Below, piece after piece: positions 1 through 7,886 of a stretch of DNA of 16,605 nt. The DNA comes from RGIG250 sp964540025 (lineage in GTDB: Bacteria > Bacillota > Negativicutes > Selenomonadales > Selenomonadaceae): the NCBI GenBank assembly GCA_964540025.1, contig CAZIKQ010000039.1:1-16605 (forward strand). The letters are read 5' to 3'. Positions within the stretch are counted from its first letter, which is position 1, and each line of letters opens with the position of its first letter. Position numbers and translations under genes: made by a program. The notes beneath the pieces are model-generated. The model was not told the origin of the DNA and did not search any database. It saw only the letters and a list, made by a program, of their open reading frames with translations.

Positions 1-25
1 GAAACAGGATATGTGCTAGCAAAAA

Positions 26-51
26 GGCCCCGCCGAAAGGCGGGGTCTTTT
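26..51. terminator. Bidirectional intrinsic terminator
   Basis: A GC-rich hairpin has arms 26-34 and 39-47 and a GAAA loop (TTTC on the other strand). The stem is nine pairs with one G-U. It is followed by TTTT on the plus strand. On the minus strand the A-run at 21-25 becomes a TTTTT tail. It can therefore stop the minus-strand operon that ends at 300, and also any rightward transcript entering from the left edge. Confidence 0.8.
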
Positions 52-64
52 GCGTCCATAATAG

Positions 65-130
65 ACTCCCATTTAAGGGAGTTGTCGCCGCAGGCGACTG
101 AGGGGTAACTAACTGCTAATCGGTCTCATA
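65..130 (+). repeat. Palindromic repeat copy 1 with linker
   Basis: This is the first of about a dozen two-hairpin repeats in the window. Stem 1 pairs ACTCCC (65-70) with GGGAGT (77-82). Stem 2 pairs GTCGCC (84-89) with GGCGAC (93-98). The conserved tail TGAGGGGT follows. Positions 117-130 then hold a linker, TAATCGGTCTCATA, which recurs next to other copies. The stem arms differ from other copies but still pair, so the fold rather than the exact sequence is kept. Confidence 0.75.
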
Positions 131-177
131 GGCTCCCCTTTAGGGGAGCTGTCAGCGAAGCTGACTGAGGGGTGATA
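131..177 (+). repeat. Palindromic repeat copy 2
   Basis: This is a clean copy of the family. Stem 1 pairs GCTCCCCT (132-139) with AGGGGAGC (142-149). Stem 2 pairs GTCAGC (151-156) with GCTGAC (160-165) across a GAA loop. The tail TGAGGGGTGATA follows. It faces copy 3 in the opposite orientation. Confidence 0.85.
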
Positions 178-200
178 TAAATTGACCACTTGCCTGTGCC

Positions 201-250
201 ATCACCCCTCCGGCGGCTACGCCGCCACCTCCCCTACAGGGGAGGCTTTA
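201..250 (-). repeat. Palindromic repeat copy 3 (inverted)
   Basis: This is a reverse-oriented copy. It starts with ATCACCCCTC (201-210), continues with a GGCGGC/GCCGCC second stem, and ends with the CTCCCC-TACA-GGGGAG first stem and GGCTTTA. Apart from copies 1-3 and the terminator, I see nothing else in the gene-free stretch 1-299. Confidence 0.85.
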
Positions 251-299
251 GGTCGTGGCTCACCTGCAAAGGGAATTATCCGCAGTTTGAATGATGGGT

Positions 300-1871
300 T
301 TAATATTTTTCAAGAAGCTGGAGAAGTTCTTTTACTTCAGGGCTGGCTTGTAAAGATTCCGGGAGAGGATATCCTTTCTCCAGGAGAGCCCAGGCTTCCC
401 GCAAATCTTGGGAGATCAGGAGAAGAAGGGAATTGCCTTGCATAGGTATTCCTTGTTTTAGGGCAGCCAAAATTCCCATACACAGGCTGTGAGAAAGAGC
501 ATGATTTGATTTTGTCACCGCTACAGGGAAATTTCCCAGGGCAAGGAGAATCGTGGGAGATGAGTTGTCGATATTTCCCTTTTGGGAGAAATAGGCAAAG
601 ATTTGCGCGATATTTTCATAATGATTTATAAGGGGGCGGGTGGCATCACAGATAAGGATTGCATCACTCAGCCCATATATTGTATACAGCAGCTCTATGA
701 TATCGGCGGCGGGAATTCGTAAATCTCCCAGCAGCTGCAGGAGGTTATACAGAACATTTTGATCATACCGAAATAGTTTAAGGCTTTTAAGGCTGTAGTC
801 AACGGCACTGGAATAGTCACCGGAAAGGTAAAAAATGGTGGCTCGTTGAGTGTAGACCAGTGAGAGAAGTGACTCCCCAGTGGATGGGGCAGTTACCATT
901 GATAGAGGAGCCTTCTTTTTACTGCTCAGAGTGGAATAAAGGGAGAGTCCATCGTCAATCCACTTGGCAGCAGTTGTGTAGTCTTTATTATTATAGTATA
1001 CGGAACCGGCAAGAAAATGAAAGACGGCAGAATCAGGGAATTGTTTGATTCCAAGTTCGATATCTGGCAGAATCATTTCAAGTGGTTGAGATAAAAATAA
1101 ACGGGAGGAAATTCGCAGGGCGTGAGTTCTGGTTTCGTCACCGACTATATGTTCTCCGGACTCAATATGTTTAGTAGCATATTCAATGGCTTTTTCGTAT
1201 TCATTCAGGCCATAATAGCAGTCCGTCAAATAATAATAATCGCCCGATCTGTGACCAAATTTTGCTATCTCAGACAATAATATATCCAGATTTCGGGAAA
1301 CTTTTTGACGCAGAATACAGGAGGAGTAGCCGGTGTGAAATATTTTCGTGGTCTCATCAAGTTTTAGAATTCTGTTTTTCGTACTTAGGTTGGTCAGTCT
1401 TTCATGAATCTTGCCGGTGTATCTGATGTCCGCTAAACGGCGAAATAGTCTGATTTGGTGTATGACAGAAATTAGCTTGTTATGGTTGTCCACATTGATG
1501 TTTACAAGCGGGGTGATAAGGCCGACTATCTTAAGATTTGGGGAAAAATACTCTAATAAGGGGTGCACTTTTACCGCATCCTCATCAGAAAAATATTCGT
1601 CAGCATCGAGAAAAGCGACCCATTGTCCGGTGCAGAGATCCAAGGCATAGTTTTTGGCGGCAGAAAAATCATTTATCCAGGTGAAGCGTTCGACTTTGGC
1701 CCCGGCAGCCTGGGCTATAGCGACCGTGTTGTCCGTAGAGCCGGTATCGACTACGATTATTTCATCGGCGTAGATTTTCGCTGAATGAAGCCAGCGGCCG
1801 ATATTTTTTTCCTCGTTTTTGGCGATGGTAACGGCTGATATGCGAAGCGACAGGTTGTTTGCGATACTCAT
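300..1871 (-). CDS. GT2-family glycosyltransferase with TPR region (second copy)
   Basis: A 523-aa cytosolic glycosyltransferase. Residues 10-190 form a GT2 (GT-A fold) domain: it opens with ISAVTIAKNEE, has the nucleotide-binding VVDTGSTDNT segment at 40-49, and the metal/sugar-nucleotide DxD motif as DADE at 89-92. A helical TPR-type region follows (about 195-380), including YYYLTDCYYGLNEYEKAIEY. A C-terminal tail (about 385-523) is shared with the two other GT2-TPR proteins here. No signal peptide or membrane segment is visible. The start at 1871 is preferred because AAGGAG lies about 10 bases upstream; the frame is open 26 codons further but that part overlaps the gene before it. It is collinear in length and motifs with the protein at 7883-9454, so the two are paralogues. 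The base composition is visibly more AT-rich than the other minus-strand genes. The family (compare Listeria GmaR) suggests protein O-glycosylation; the target is inferred. Confidence 0.88.
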   Translation of the reverse strand: MSIANNLSLRISAVTIAKNEEKNIGRWLHSAKIYADEIIVVDTGSTDNTVAIAQAAGAKVERFTWINDFSAAKNYALDLCTGQWVAFLDADEYFSDEDAVKVHPLLEYFSPNLKIVGLITPLVNINVDNHNKLISVIHQIRLFRRLADIRYTGKIHERLTNLSTKNRILKLDETTKIFHTGYSSCILRQKVSRNLDILLSEIAKFGHRSGDYYYLTDCYYGLNEYEKAIEYATKHIESGEHIVGDETRTHALRISSRLFLSQPLEMILPDIELGIKQFPDSAVFHFLAGSVYYNNKDYTTAAKWIDDGLSLYSTLSSKKKAPLSMVTAPSTGESLLSLVYTQRATIFYLSGDYSSAVDYSLKSLKLFRYDQNVLYNLLQLLGDLRIPAADIIELLYTIYGLSDAILICDATRPLINHYENIAQIFAYFSQKGNIDNSSPTILLALGNFPVAVTKSNHALSHSLCMGILAALKQGIPMQGNSLLLLISQDLREAWALLEKGYPLPESLQASPEVKELLQLLEKY

Positions 1872-1875
1872 GGCT

Positions 1876-2529
1876 TCAGTTCTCCTTGGGGCTGAATTTT
1901 TCTTCCAGCCAGGTAATATAGGATGAAGTTTCCGGGCTGGTATCACCATTGTCTACAGCTTTGCTAAAGGCAGTTATCGAACCTTCATAGTCTTTGCTCA
2001 GGTATTTGCTTATTCCCAGTTGCCGCAGAATCGCTACATCTGCCAGGTCAGAAGCGGAGCAGACAGCTGCGTATAGGCAGGCGGCAGGTTTCCAGTAGCG
2101 GTTTATGAAGAAGTGGTTCGCTGCGGTGGATAAAGCACCAACATTTTGGACTATAGGTGCCAGGGAGACATATTTTAAGGCAGCGGCTTCGCTGGCCGTG
2201 GTGGCTACTGTTTCCGCCAGGGAAACCCAGGCGTCGGCAATAATATTTTTTGCTTGGCTGCTTAGAATGATCGACAGGTCGTTTTCGATTATGGCCCGGA
2301 TAAGGGCGGCCATAGGAGGGTTAATGCAGCTGACAGCGGCAAGAGCTTCCGAATTATTTCCCCGGACGGCAAGCTCAAGAGCCGCAATAAAGAGGGTTCG
2401 GGTGTGGTATGTAGCGATGGATTCGGCGGACTCTGACAGTTCAGACCATTTTTCTTTATCAGCCAGTTTCTGCAATGGGCTGACATTATCACTGGTTTGG
2501 GGAGGAGGGTTTGTTTTAATGCTAGCCAT
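1876..2529 (-). CDS. Alpha-helical TPR-like protein paired with the GT2-TPR gene (copy B)
   Basis: A 217-aa soluble, alanine-rich helical protein with no catalytic motif I recognise. A conserved block near residues 40-80 (TLFIAALELAV, then PPMAALIRAI) matches the 211-aa protein at 9447-10082 and residues about 474-515 of the 755-aa protein. The last 45 residues look like one TPR unit (LGISKYLSKDYEGSITAFSKA). The start at 2529 has GAGGT eight bases upstream. The gene ends four bases before the GT2-TPR start, so the two are probably co-translated. Because the same module is covalently joined to a GT2-TPR enzyme in the 755-aa protein, a role as a partner or substrate-binding subunit is plausible. 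That is inference; no function is proven for this module to my knowledge. Confidence 0.8.
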   Translation of the reverse strand: MASIKTNPPPQTSDNVSPLQKLADKEKWSELSESAESIATYHTRTLFIAALELAVRGNNSEALAAVSCINPPMAALIRAIIENDLSIILSSQAKNIIADAWVSLAETVATTASEAAALKYVSLAPIVQNVGALSTAANHFFINRYWKPAACLYAAVCSASDLADVAILRQLGISKYLSKDYEGSITAFSKAVDNGDTSPETSSYITWLEEKFSPKEN

Positions 2530-2617
2530 GATAAAATACCTCGGTTTCTTTAATATAATAAAGCTTTAATGTCTGGGTTGTGTGATGACTTCTTGATTTT
2601 GTCTATTTATTCCGACC

Positions 2618-2692
2618 CTTGGCGGCCATTTCCCTACAGGGTGACTTTTAGTGGAGACGGCCTTCTCCTCTGGAGGGGAGGCATTTGGGAGA
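2618..2692 (-). repeat. Degenerate palindromic repeat remnants (copy 4)
   Basis: The 192-bp gap between two minus-strand genes (2530-2721) contains decayed pieces of the repeat family. TCCCTACAGGGTGACTTTTA (2631-2650) is a damaged first stem, and CTTCTCCTC-TGGA-GGGGAGGCAT around 2662-2684 is another. The arms pair imperfectly. The rest of the gap is AT-rich leader ahead of the 217-aa gene; I cannot identify a convincing promoter there. Confidence 0.55.
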
Positions 2693-2721
2693 TAGGATGG
2701 TCGCTTACCTGAAAGGCCAGG

Positions 2722-5700
2722 TCAGCGGCTGTTTTTATCGTACCATTCATCGTAGAGCTGCCGGTAGGCCTTTTCCAGGGCTGACACGTAGCGGGGGGTA
2801 TCCATGAGCTTTGAATTCAGCAGGGTATTTCTGAGGGTGCGGTGGTATTTATCCAGCCGGGGAATATCCTGAGCCAGGGATACAGCTTTGGCTATGTAAT
2901 CAGCGGGTGAATCGGCCAGCAGCTCCGGGACCCCGGCCGCCGTCAGGAAGGAGTCGGCAAAGCGTGAGGAGTGTTCCCTGCCCTTCAGGGCAATCACTGG
3001 AACGCCCATGTAGAGGGCGTCTGCCGTTGTTCCTCCGCCGGGATAGGGGAAGGAATCCAAGTGGATATCTACGTCAAGGTAGCGGTTCATATATGTATTT
3101 GTAGCGGGCTCAATAATAACCCGATTCGTGTCAAAGCCCAGATAAGCCAGCCGCTGGTAAACGTGGCAGACGCATTCCCGGTCGATGAAAATCTGGGATT
3201 TTATGAGCAGGCGGGAATTTTCCACCTGCTGAAGGATTTCCTTCCACAGCTTCAGCACATCGTCGTTGATTTTTCGGAAGGTGTTGAAGCTGCCGAAGAG
3301 GACGTACCCCGTTTTCGTCACCGGGGCATACTTCGGTACCGGCACGTCGCTCCGGCCGGTATAGCAGAACATACTGGGCAGATAGATGAGTTTTTCGCTG
3401 AAAAATTGTTCCGGATTTGTTCTGGGGGGGTCGGCGGCTTCATCCGTCAGGAAGTAGTCCGTGTCCTTCAGCCCGGTGGTGGTCATGTAGCCGAGACCGG
3501 AAATCTGGACGGGGGCGACTCTGGCGGCAAAGAGGCTGACGGCTCCGTCCACCGTATGACCGGAAAAATCTACCAGTATATCCACCTGATTTTTCCGGAG
3601 GAGCTTTACCTGTTCAGAATAATCCTTCCCCGCCAGACTGATAAAGCGGTCCGCCAGATCTTTGATCAGCTCGGTGAAGTCGTCCTGTTTTTTGTTTAAG
3701 GAAAAGCAGGTGACGGAAAAATGCTCCCGGTCGTAGCCGGCCATGAGCTGGAAGATGAACCAGAACATTACGTGGTGGCAGAAGTCGTTGGACATATAGC
3801 CGATGCGGAGCTTTTCTGGCCGCTTTTTCGGGGGAGTGAGGACAGCTTTTTTCACAGCGACCAGCAGCTCGTTGTAACGAAGGTGCTGGGCTGTCCTTGC
3901 TTCCGGGGACATACCGCCAAAGTTGTAGTTCATGAGCCAACCGCTGTAGATTTTGCCCCGGTTGGCCGGCGGCAGCAGCTCCACGCTACGGCGGTAGAAA
4001 AGGTGGGTAGTCTGGGCGTAGGAAAGGTCCAGGAGCTTTATGCCCACCCTTATATAGAGGTTCGAGAGCATAGTCCGGCGTTCCGTCAGCTCCGAGGTAT
4101 CCTCGGTCCCATAGGGGGCGGTATCCAGGGGATTGATGAGGCTGGCCGGATCGTCCGGGGGATAATCAGCCGTGTCTTCCCCTAAAAGCTGAAGCCCAAG
4201 GTAGGCGGCGATCATGGCTCGGATGTGGTGACAGCGGTCATGATAGGCTTCCACCAGCAGGCAGAGATATTTGGCCAAGGCTCCGGGGGCAGGAAGCCCC
4301 AGGCGGGCCGCGGTGTCCGTAATGACGGACAGCCGGCGCTGGTTTTTTTCCACCGGGGGGAGATTTTGTCCCGGGGTAAAATCTGGCCGGGTCATAGCGG
4401 CAAATAACAGCTGGTTGACGGTATTTAGCAGGGGCTGAAGGAAAAGGACGGCTTTTTCTCCACAGTCGGTACGGGCAAATATATTGCCCACTACACCCCG
4501 GTCGTCTGGGGTCAGGCGCTTCTCGAACCCGGAGAGGCGGCAGGCCGGATTGTGGGCGGTGGAAAATTTTCCCTGATATACCAGCTGACGGCAGGTATCG
4601 GAGAGAGCTTCATATTGGAATTGCATCTCCTCCGATGGTAGAAGATCGGTAAAGAAGCGGTTCAGGAGAAGCTCTATCCCCTTTTCAAAGTAGGGGGCGT
4701 AACGAACTGTCGACCGGGCCTGAAGGGTGTCGATGGTGGTGAGCTTATCTTCCGGCAAAGGAGCAGGGGGGCCCTGGAGGGCGGAAGCTTCATCCAGCAG
4801 GGTCCGGGGACTGTGGGGAAGGATCAGCAGCTTTTCCGGGAATGGCTGAATATCGGCCAGGCTGACCCTATCGTTGGTGTCGATAACCGCTTCCACGGGG
4901 ATGGTCATGCCCGGTTCATGGAGGGCAAATTCCAGAGGAGCTTCGGCAGGATAATCGGCGGTGACGGCGTGGAAACGGTCGGTGATGATGTAGTCAACCT
5001 CCGGCAGACCGGCGGCGGGATCCCAGCCAGGGCCCCCCAGGATCAACGGGGCAGGCTTGTACATGAGAACCGGCAGGGTCTGGCCTCCCCGGGAAAATCC
5101 GGCCAGGTCCACGAGGATGTCCACGTCCTGGGCGTGGATCTCCCCGGCAATTGCCCCGGGAGAATCCAGCCCCAGAGAGTTGGCATCGAGAAATTCATCG
5201 GCAATTCCCTGGAATTCCGCTGTGTAGCCGTCGGCCCTGTCGGTGAAGAAAAGGCAGAGATGATACCGCTTTTTGTCCAGGGAAGCCAGCAGGGGGTAGA
5301 TGGTTTTGGCCAGTTCGGTGTTAGCAAAATCAGGGGACAGGAAGCCAAGGCGGATTTTTCCGCCTGTTTTTTTTGCGTTGTTTTCCTCCTCCGGGGCAGG
5401 GCTGGCGGCCTGGCGGAGGAAGCGGCGCCGGATATCCTCCCGGTCGTAGATGTAGGGAACAGGGTTATACAGCTGTCTGATGGCCGCCGCGGCTTTTTCC
5501 GCTGCCTGATGGAGGAGATTCCTGTCTTCGGCCGAGGCGGTCAATTCCGCAACGGCGTTACAGAGGGCGGCGGTTTCGGCCTTGAAGTCAAGGGACTCCT
5601 TTTCTGCCCAGGAAAGGAGGGTATCACCCCTCCGCCCTTCGGGCACCTCCCCTACAGGGGAGGCTTTTAAGGGAGTGGGCATTTCCCCTATAGGGGAGGC

Positions 5701-5793
5701 TTTCAGGTTGTGGCCCCCATTGAGGGGGGCTGTCAGCGAAGCTGACTGGGGGGTGATTCTCTTAACCACGGGGAGGCTAATAGAGGTTGGCAC
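2722..5793 (-). CDS. SPINDLY/OGT-like (GT41) glycosyltransferase with an extra degenerate N-terminal half-domain
   Basis: A putative O-GlcNAc-type transferase of up to 1023 aa. The C-terminal half (about 661-1013) is a full GT41 fold: LRIGYMSNDFCHH (His673/674, the position of the essential N-lobe His), DFSGHT (His746), FGSFNTFRKIND (Lys841, the UDP-binding Lys) and LDSFPYPGGGTT (Asp913). Residues about 355-650 are helical. Residues about 146-300 are a second N-catalytic lobe (IRLGFLSPDFANTE, VDILVDLAGFSRGG, PEVDYIITD). This copy lacks both histidines and is not followed by its own C-lobe. Residues 1-56 are translated palindromic repeats, so the true start is uncertain. GTG at 5793 and ATG at 5682 are the in-frame candidates; both sit directly against AGGGGA-like repeat sequence, too close for a normal ribosome site. 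It lies 29 bp behind the 687-aa OGT gene and is probably co-transcribed. Family and C-terminal activity are well supported; the substrate is unknown. Confidence 0.87.
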   Translation of the reverse strand: MPTSISLPVVKRITPQSASLTAPLNGGHNLKASPIGEMPTPLKASPVGEVPEGRRGDTLLSWAEKESLDFKAETAALCNAVAELTASAEDRNLLHQAAEKAAAAIRQLYNPVPYIYDREDIRRRFLRQAASPAPEEENNAKKTGGKIRLGFLSPDFANTELAKTIYPLLASLDKKRYHLCLFFTDRADGYTAEFQGIADEFLDANSLGLDSPGAIAGEIHAQDVDILVDLAGFSRGGQTLPVLMYKPAPLILGGPGWDPAAGLPEVDYIITDRFHAVTADYPAEAPLEFALHEPGMTIPVEAVIDTNDRVSLADIQPFPEKLLILPHSPRTLLDEASALQGPPAPLPEDKLTTIDTLQARSTVRYAPYFEKGIELLLNRFFTDLLPSEEMQFQYEALSDTCRQLVYQGKFSTAHNPACRLSGFEKRLTPDDRGVVGNIFARTDCGEKAVLFLQPLLNTVNQLLFAAMTRPDFTPGQNLPPVEKNQRRLSVITDTAARLGLPAPGALAKYLCLLVEAYHDRCHHIRAMIAAYLGLQLLGEDTADYPPDDPASLINPLDTAPYGTEDTSELTERRTMLSNLYIRVGIKLLDLSYAQTTHLFYRRSVELLPPANRGKIYSGWLMNYNFGGMSPEARTAQHLRYNELLVAVKKAVLTPPKKRPEKLRIGYMSNDFCHHVMFWFIFQLMAGYDREHFSVTCFSLNKKQDDFTELIKDLADRFISLAGKDYSEQVKLLRKNQVDILVDFSGHTVDGAVSLFAARVAPVQISGLGYMTTTGLKDTDYFLTDEAADPPRTNPEQFFSEKLIYLPSMFCYTGRSDVPVPKYAPVTKTGYVLFGSFNTFRKINDDVLKLWKEILQQVENSRLLIKSQIFIDRECVCHVYQRLAYLGFDTNRVIIEPATNTYMNRYLDVDIHLDSFPYPGGGTTADALYMGVPVIALKGREHSSRFADSFLTAAGVPELLADSPADYIAKAVSLAQDIPRLDKYHRTLRNTLLNSKLMDTPRYVSALEKAYRQLYDEWYDKNSR
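5624..5669 (-). repeat. Palindromic repeat copy 5, inside coding sequence
   Basis: This is a reverse-oriented copy: ATCACCCCTCC, a GCCC-TTCG-GGGC-type second stem, then CTCCCC-TACA-GGGGAG. Positions 5624-5665 match the reverse complement of 10305-10346 perfectly over 42 bases. It is translated as part of the N-terminus of the longer OGT-like protein (KASPVGEVPEGRRGD). Confidence 0.85.
5679..5706 (-). repeat. Partial palindromic repeat copy 6 (stem 1 only)
   Basis: TTCCCC-TATA-GGGGAGGCTTT preserves one hairpin and lacks the second stem. It is in frame in the longer OGT-like gene and encodes KASPIGEM, whose Met is a candidate start codon. Confidence 0.7.
5710..5777 (+). repeat. Palindromic repeat copy 7 with 47-bp direct duplicate
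   Basis: This is a plus-oriented copy. It has a GGCCCCC first stem, a GTCAGC-GAA-GCTGAC second stem and the tail TGGGGGGTGATTCT. Positions 5725-5771 are identical over 47 bases to 5841-5887. It is read on the minus strand as VVKRITPQSASLTAP near the N-terminus of the longer OGT-like protein. Confidence 0.85.
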
Positions 5794-5827
5794 CTCCCCT
5801 ACAGGGGTAACTGCTAATCGGTCTAGT
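5790..5827 (+). repeat. Truncated repeat copy 8 plus linker
   Basis: CACCTCCCCTACAGGGGTAA is a first stem that runs directly into the linker CTGCTAATCGGTCTAG. The same linker separates copies 1 and 2. It lies in the 29-bp gap between the two OGT-like genes, and the linker supplies the TAG stop of the upstream gene (5823-5825, read on the minus strand). Confidence 0.65.
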
Positions 5828-7886
5828 TGGCCCCCCTGTAGGGGGCTGTCAGCGAAGCTGACTGGGGGGTGATTCTCTTAACCACGGCGAGGCAGTTGGC
5901 CGCTTCCCGGCGTCTGGCCGGGGAGCCGGGGTAGTAAGCTTCCGCCGCTTTTTTATAGGTTTCCGCCGCTTCAAGGAGAAGGGCGGGATCTGCCGGGGAC
6001 GCGGAAATCCGGTCGGCCATAGCCAGGGCAGACTGGTTGTCTCCCTGCTCCAGATACCTTTTCAGGTCATCTGCCAGAGAGGCTGTTTGCGATTGGTCAG
6101 GAGCCAGGGCGGCTTCCTGCCGGAGATATTCCTCGTACACCGCTTCCAGGTATGGCTCCAGCTCCGCCATGTACCGGCGGCCGTCCATGAGGATGGAGCT
6201 TTCCAGCATCGTCCGCACATTCTGATGGAGGGCGTCGAGGGTTTCCAGGTCGGAGGCGATAAGGCAGGCCCGGTCAACGTATTCATCAACCGTTGGGCAG
6301 GCCAGCTCCCCCAGACCGATGTTTTGAAGAATACTGTAACCGAAGCGGGCGTGATGGGTATTGCCGATGAGGGAGATAACCGGGACGCTCATGTAGAGGG
6401 CGTCCAGGGTGGTGGCGCCGCCCCCATAGGGAAAGGTGTCCAGGGCGATATCCACTTCCGCGTAGACGTCCAAGTAGTCGGGGGAGGAGCCCCAAAGATC
6501 CAGGCGGGACATATCAAAACCAAAGCCTTTCAGCCGTTTTTCCATGTAGTCCCTGTCCAGGGGATCGACAAAGGCGTCCCCCTTCAAAATCAGGCGGCTG
6601 CCGGGCACCCGCTCAAGGATGGCTTTCCAGGCGGCCAGTACCTCGTCGTTGACCTTGGCCAGAACATTAAAGCTGCCGAAGGAAACGTAGCCTTTCCAGC
6701 GTACAGGCGCCCGGAGGCAGGAAGCCGGACGGGGGTGCAGATGGCTGTAGCTCCAATGGGTGTGGGGCAGGACCAGGAGCTTTTCCTTAAAGAGGGGGCT
6801 TTCGTAAATCCCCGGCTCCTCGGCTCCCGCCAGGTATATATCGCTTAGAAAATAATCCACCGCGTCAAGGCCGATGGTGGAGAAGTAGCCGATGCCGCTG
6901 ATGATAATGGGGGCAGGTTTGTAGGCCAGGATGCCCAGAACGGAGCTTCTGGTGTGGCCGGACAGGTCGATGAGGATATCCAGATTATCGGCGGCCACCA
7001 GCTTTGCGGCCGCCTCGTCAGTGAGGTGGGCGATATTTCGCCAGCCGTCAACAACGGCTTTCAGCTCCTGGCTGTAGCTGTCTTCAATGCTGTGGTCATA
7101 GGCGTAGACGGAAAATTTTTCCCGATTGGCGCAGGTGAGCATGAAGCGGGAAAAATAGAGGACGACGTGTTCGTGGAGGTCGGGGGAGATGTAGCCGATC
7201 CGGATTTTCCGGGACTGCTCCCGGGAAAGCCCGGCCCGGATATTTTCCCGTCTTCTAAGGGGCAGTTGATAAACGCCGGTTCCTTCTCCGGCGATGATCT
7301 CCTGATAGCGGAAGTGCTTTTCTGCCAGCTCCGCCGGGTCGTAGGGCAGGTAGTGGCTGTTGAAGAGGTAGTTGTCGTATTCCACAGGGGCGGTATCGAG
7401 ACCGTATTTTCTGGCGGTCTCATAGGCCCGGCAGAAGTTGGCCGCAGAGGCGGCGGCGTCCCCCCGGCCCCGGTAGATGGTGGCCATAAGGTTGTAGCAG
7501 CGAACCATGTTTCCCGGGGTTATGCTTTCGGTCAGGGCCTTTTCCAGGATGGGCAGCAGGCCGGAACGCTCCCCGTTGGCGAAGCGGACCCGGGCCAGGA
7601 AAAAGTGGCTGTTGCCCTCCGGCTGGAGGCGGCAGTATTCATCGGCGTAGCCCCGGGCTTCCCTCAACAGGCCGCTTTCGAGATAGGCGACGCAGCGGAT
7701 TCTGGCCCGCTGGCCGAGCAGATCGGCAAAAGCGGGAAGGGAGGCGGCCAGGGCTCTGGCTTTTTCGTTATCTCCGGCCATAAGGGCGTCGTAAACCGCG
7801 TCCTCCTGCGCCAGGAAGGCGGCTCTTTGTTGCGGAGTAGCTTTGGCCGGGACTTTTGGGGCTTTTTTGGCAGATTTTTTACTCAT
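5823..7886 (-). CDS. SPINDLY-type O-GlcNAc transferase-like (GT41) glycosyltransferase
   Basis: A 687-aa cytosolic enzyme. Residues 1-20 are Lys/Ala-rich and 20-200 are TPR-like helices. Residues about 226-590 are a GT41 catalytic region: KIRIGYISPDLHEH (His238/240), DLSGHT (His311), ISGIGYFSTIG, FGSFNVLAKVND (Lys411) and LDTFPYGGGATT (Asp483). These correspond to the donor-binding and catalytic positions of eukaryotic OGT/SPINDLY, so it should use a UDP-sugar to modify Ser/Thr of a protein. A short helical tail (about 600-667) follows, and the last 20 residues come from a palindromic repeat. The start at 7886 has GAGGT five bases upstream. The ATGA junction overlaps the stop of the GT2-TPR gene by four bases, which indicates translational coupling. 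The sugar and target are unknown. The context of protein-glycosylating GT2-TPR enzymes suggests a shared substrate. Confidence 0.92.
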   Translation of the reverse strand: MSKKSAKKAPKVPAKATPQQRAAFLAQEDAVYDALMAGDNEKARALAASLPAFADLLGQRARIRCVAYLESGLLREARGYADEYCRLQPEGNSHFFLARVRFANGERSGLLPILEKALTESITPGNMVRCYNLMATIYRGRGDAAASAANFCRAYETARKYGLDTAPVEYDNYLFNSHYLPYDPAELAEKHFRYQEIIAGEGTGVYQLPLRRRENIRAGLSREQSRKIRIGYISPDLHEHVVLYFSRFMLTCANREKFSVYAYDHSIEDSYSQELKAVVDGWRNIAHLTDEAAAKLVAADNLDILIDLSGHTRSSVLGILAYKPAPIIISGIGYFSTIGLDAVDYFLSDIYLAGAEEPGIYESPLFKEKLLVLPHTHWSYSHLHPRPASCLRAPVRWKGYVSFGSFNVLAKVNDEVLAAWKAILERVPGSRLILKGDAFVDPLDRDYMEKRLKGFGFDMSRLDLWGSSPDYLDVYAEVDIALDTFPYGGGATTLDALYMSVPVISLIGNTHHARFGYSILQNIGLGELACPTVDEYVDRACLIASDLETLDALHQNVRTMLESSILMDGRRYMAELEPYLEAVYEEYLRQEAALAPDQSQTASLADDLKRYLEQGDNQSALAMADRISASPADPALLLEAAETYKKAAEAYYPGSPARRREAANCLAVVKRITPQSASLTAPYRGAN
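5828..5893 (+). repeat. Palindromic repeat copy 9, encoding the C-terminus of the 687-aa OGT
   Basis: This is a plus-oriented copy with GGCCCCCCTGTAGGGGGCT as stem 1 and GTCAGC-GAA-GCTGAC as stem 2. It shares 47 identical bases with copy 7, and similarity extends a few bases further into the coding sequence. Read on the minus strand it encodes VVKRITPQSASLTAPYRGAN, the last 20 residues of the upstream OGT-like protein. Confidence 0.85.

Noticed and set aside
65..250. CRISPR array made of the repeated hairpins
   Set aside because: Copies vary in stem sequence and orientation, and there are no regular spacers or cas genes.
1872..1949. 26-residue N-terminal extension of the GT2-TPR protein
   Set aside because: It overlaps the end of the upstream gene, is not shared by the 523-aa paralogue, and ATG 1871 has AAGGAG upstream.
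5624..5893. Repeat hairpins as intrinsic terminators within the operon
   Set aside because: The GC-rich stems are not followed by U-runs on the transcribed strand, and the adjoining genes are closely packed in one direction.
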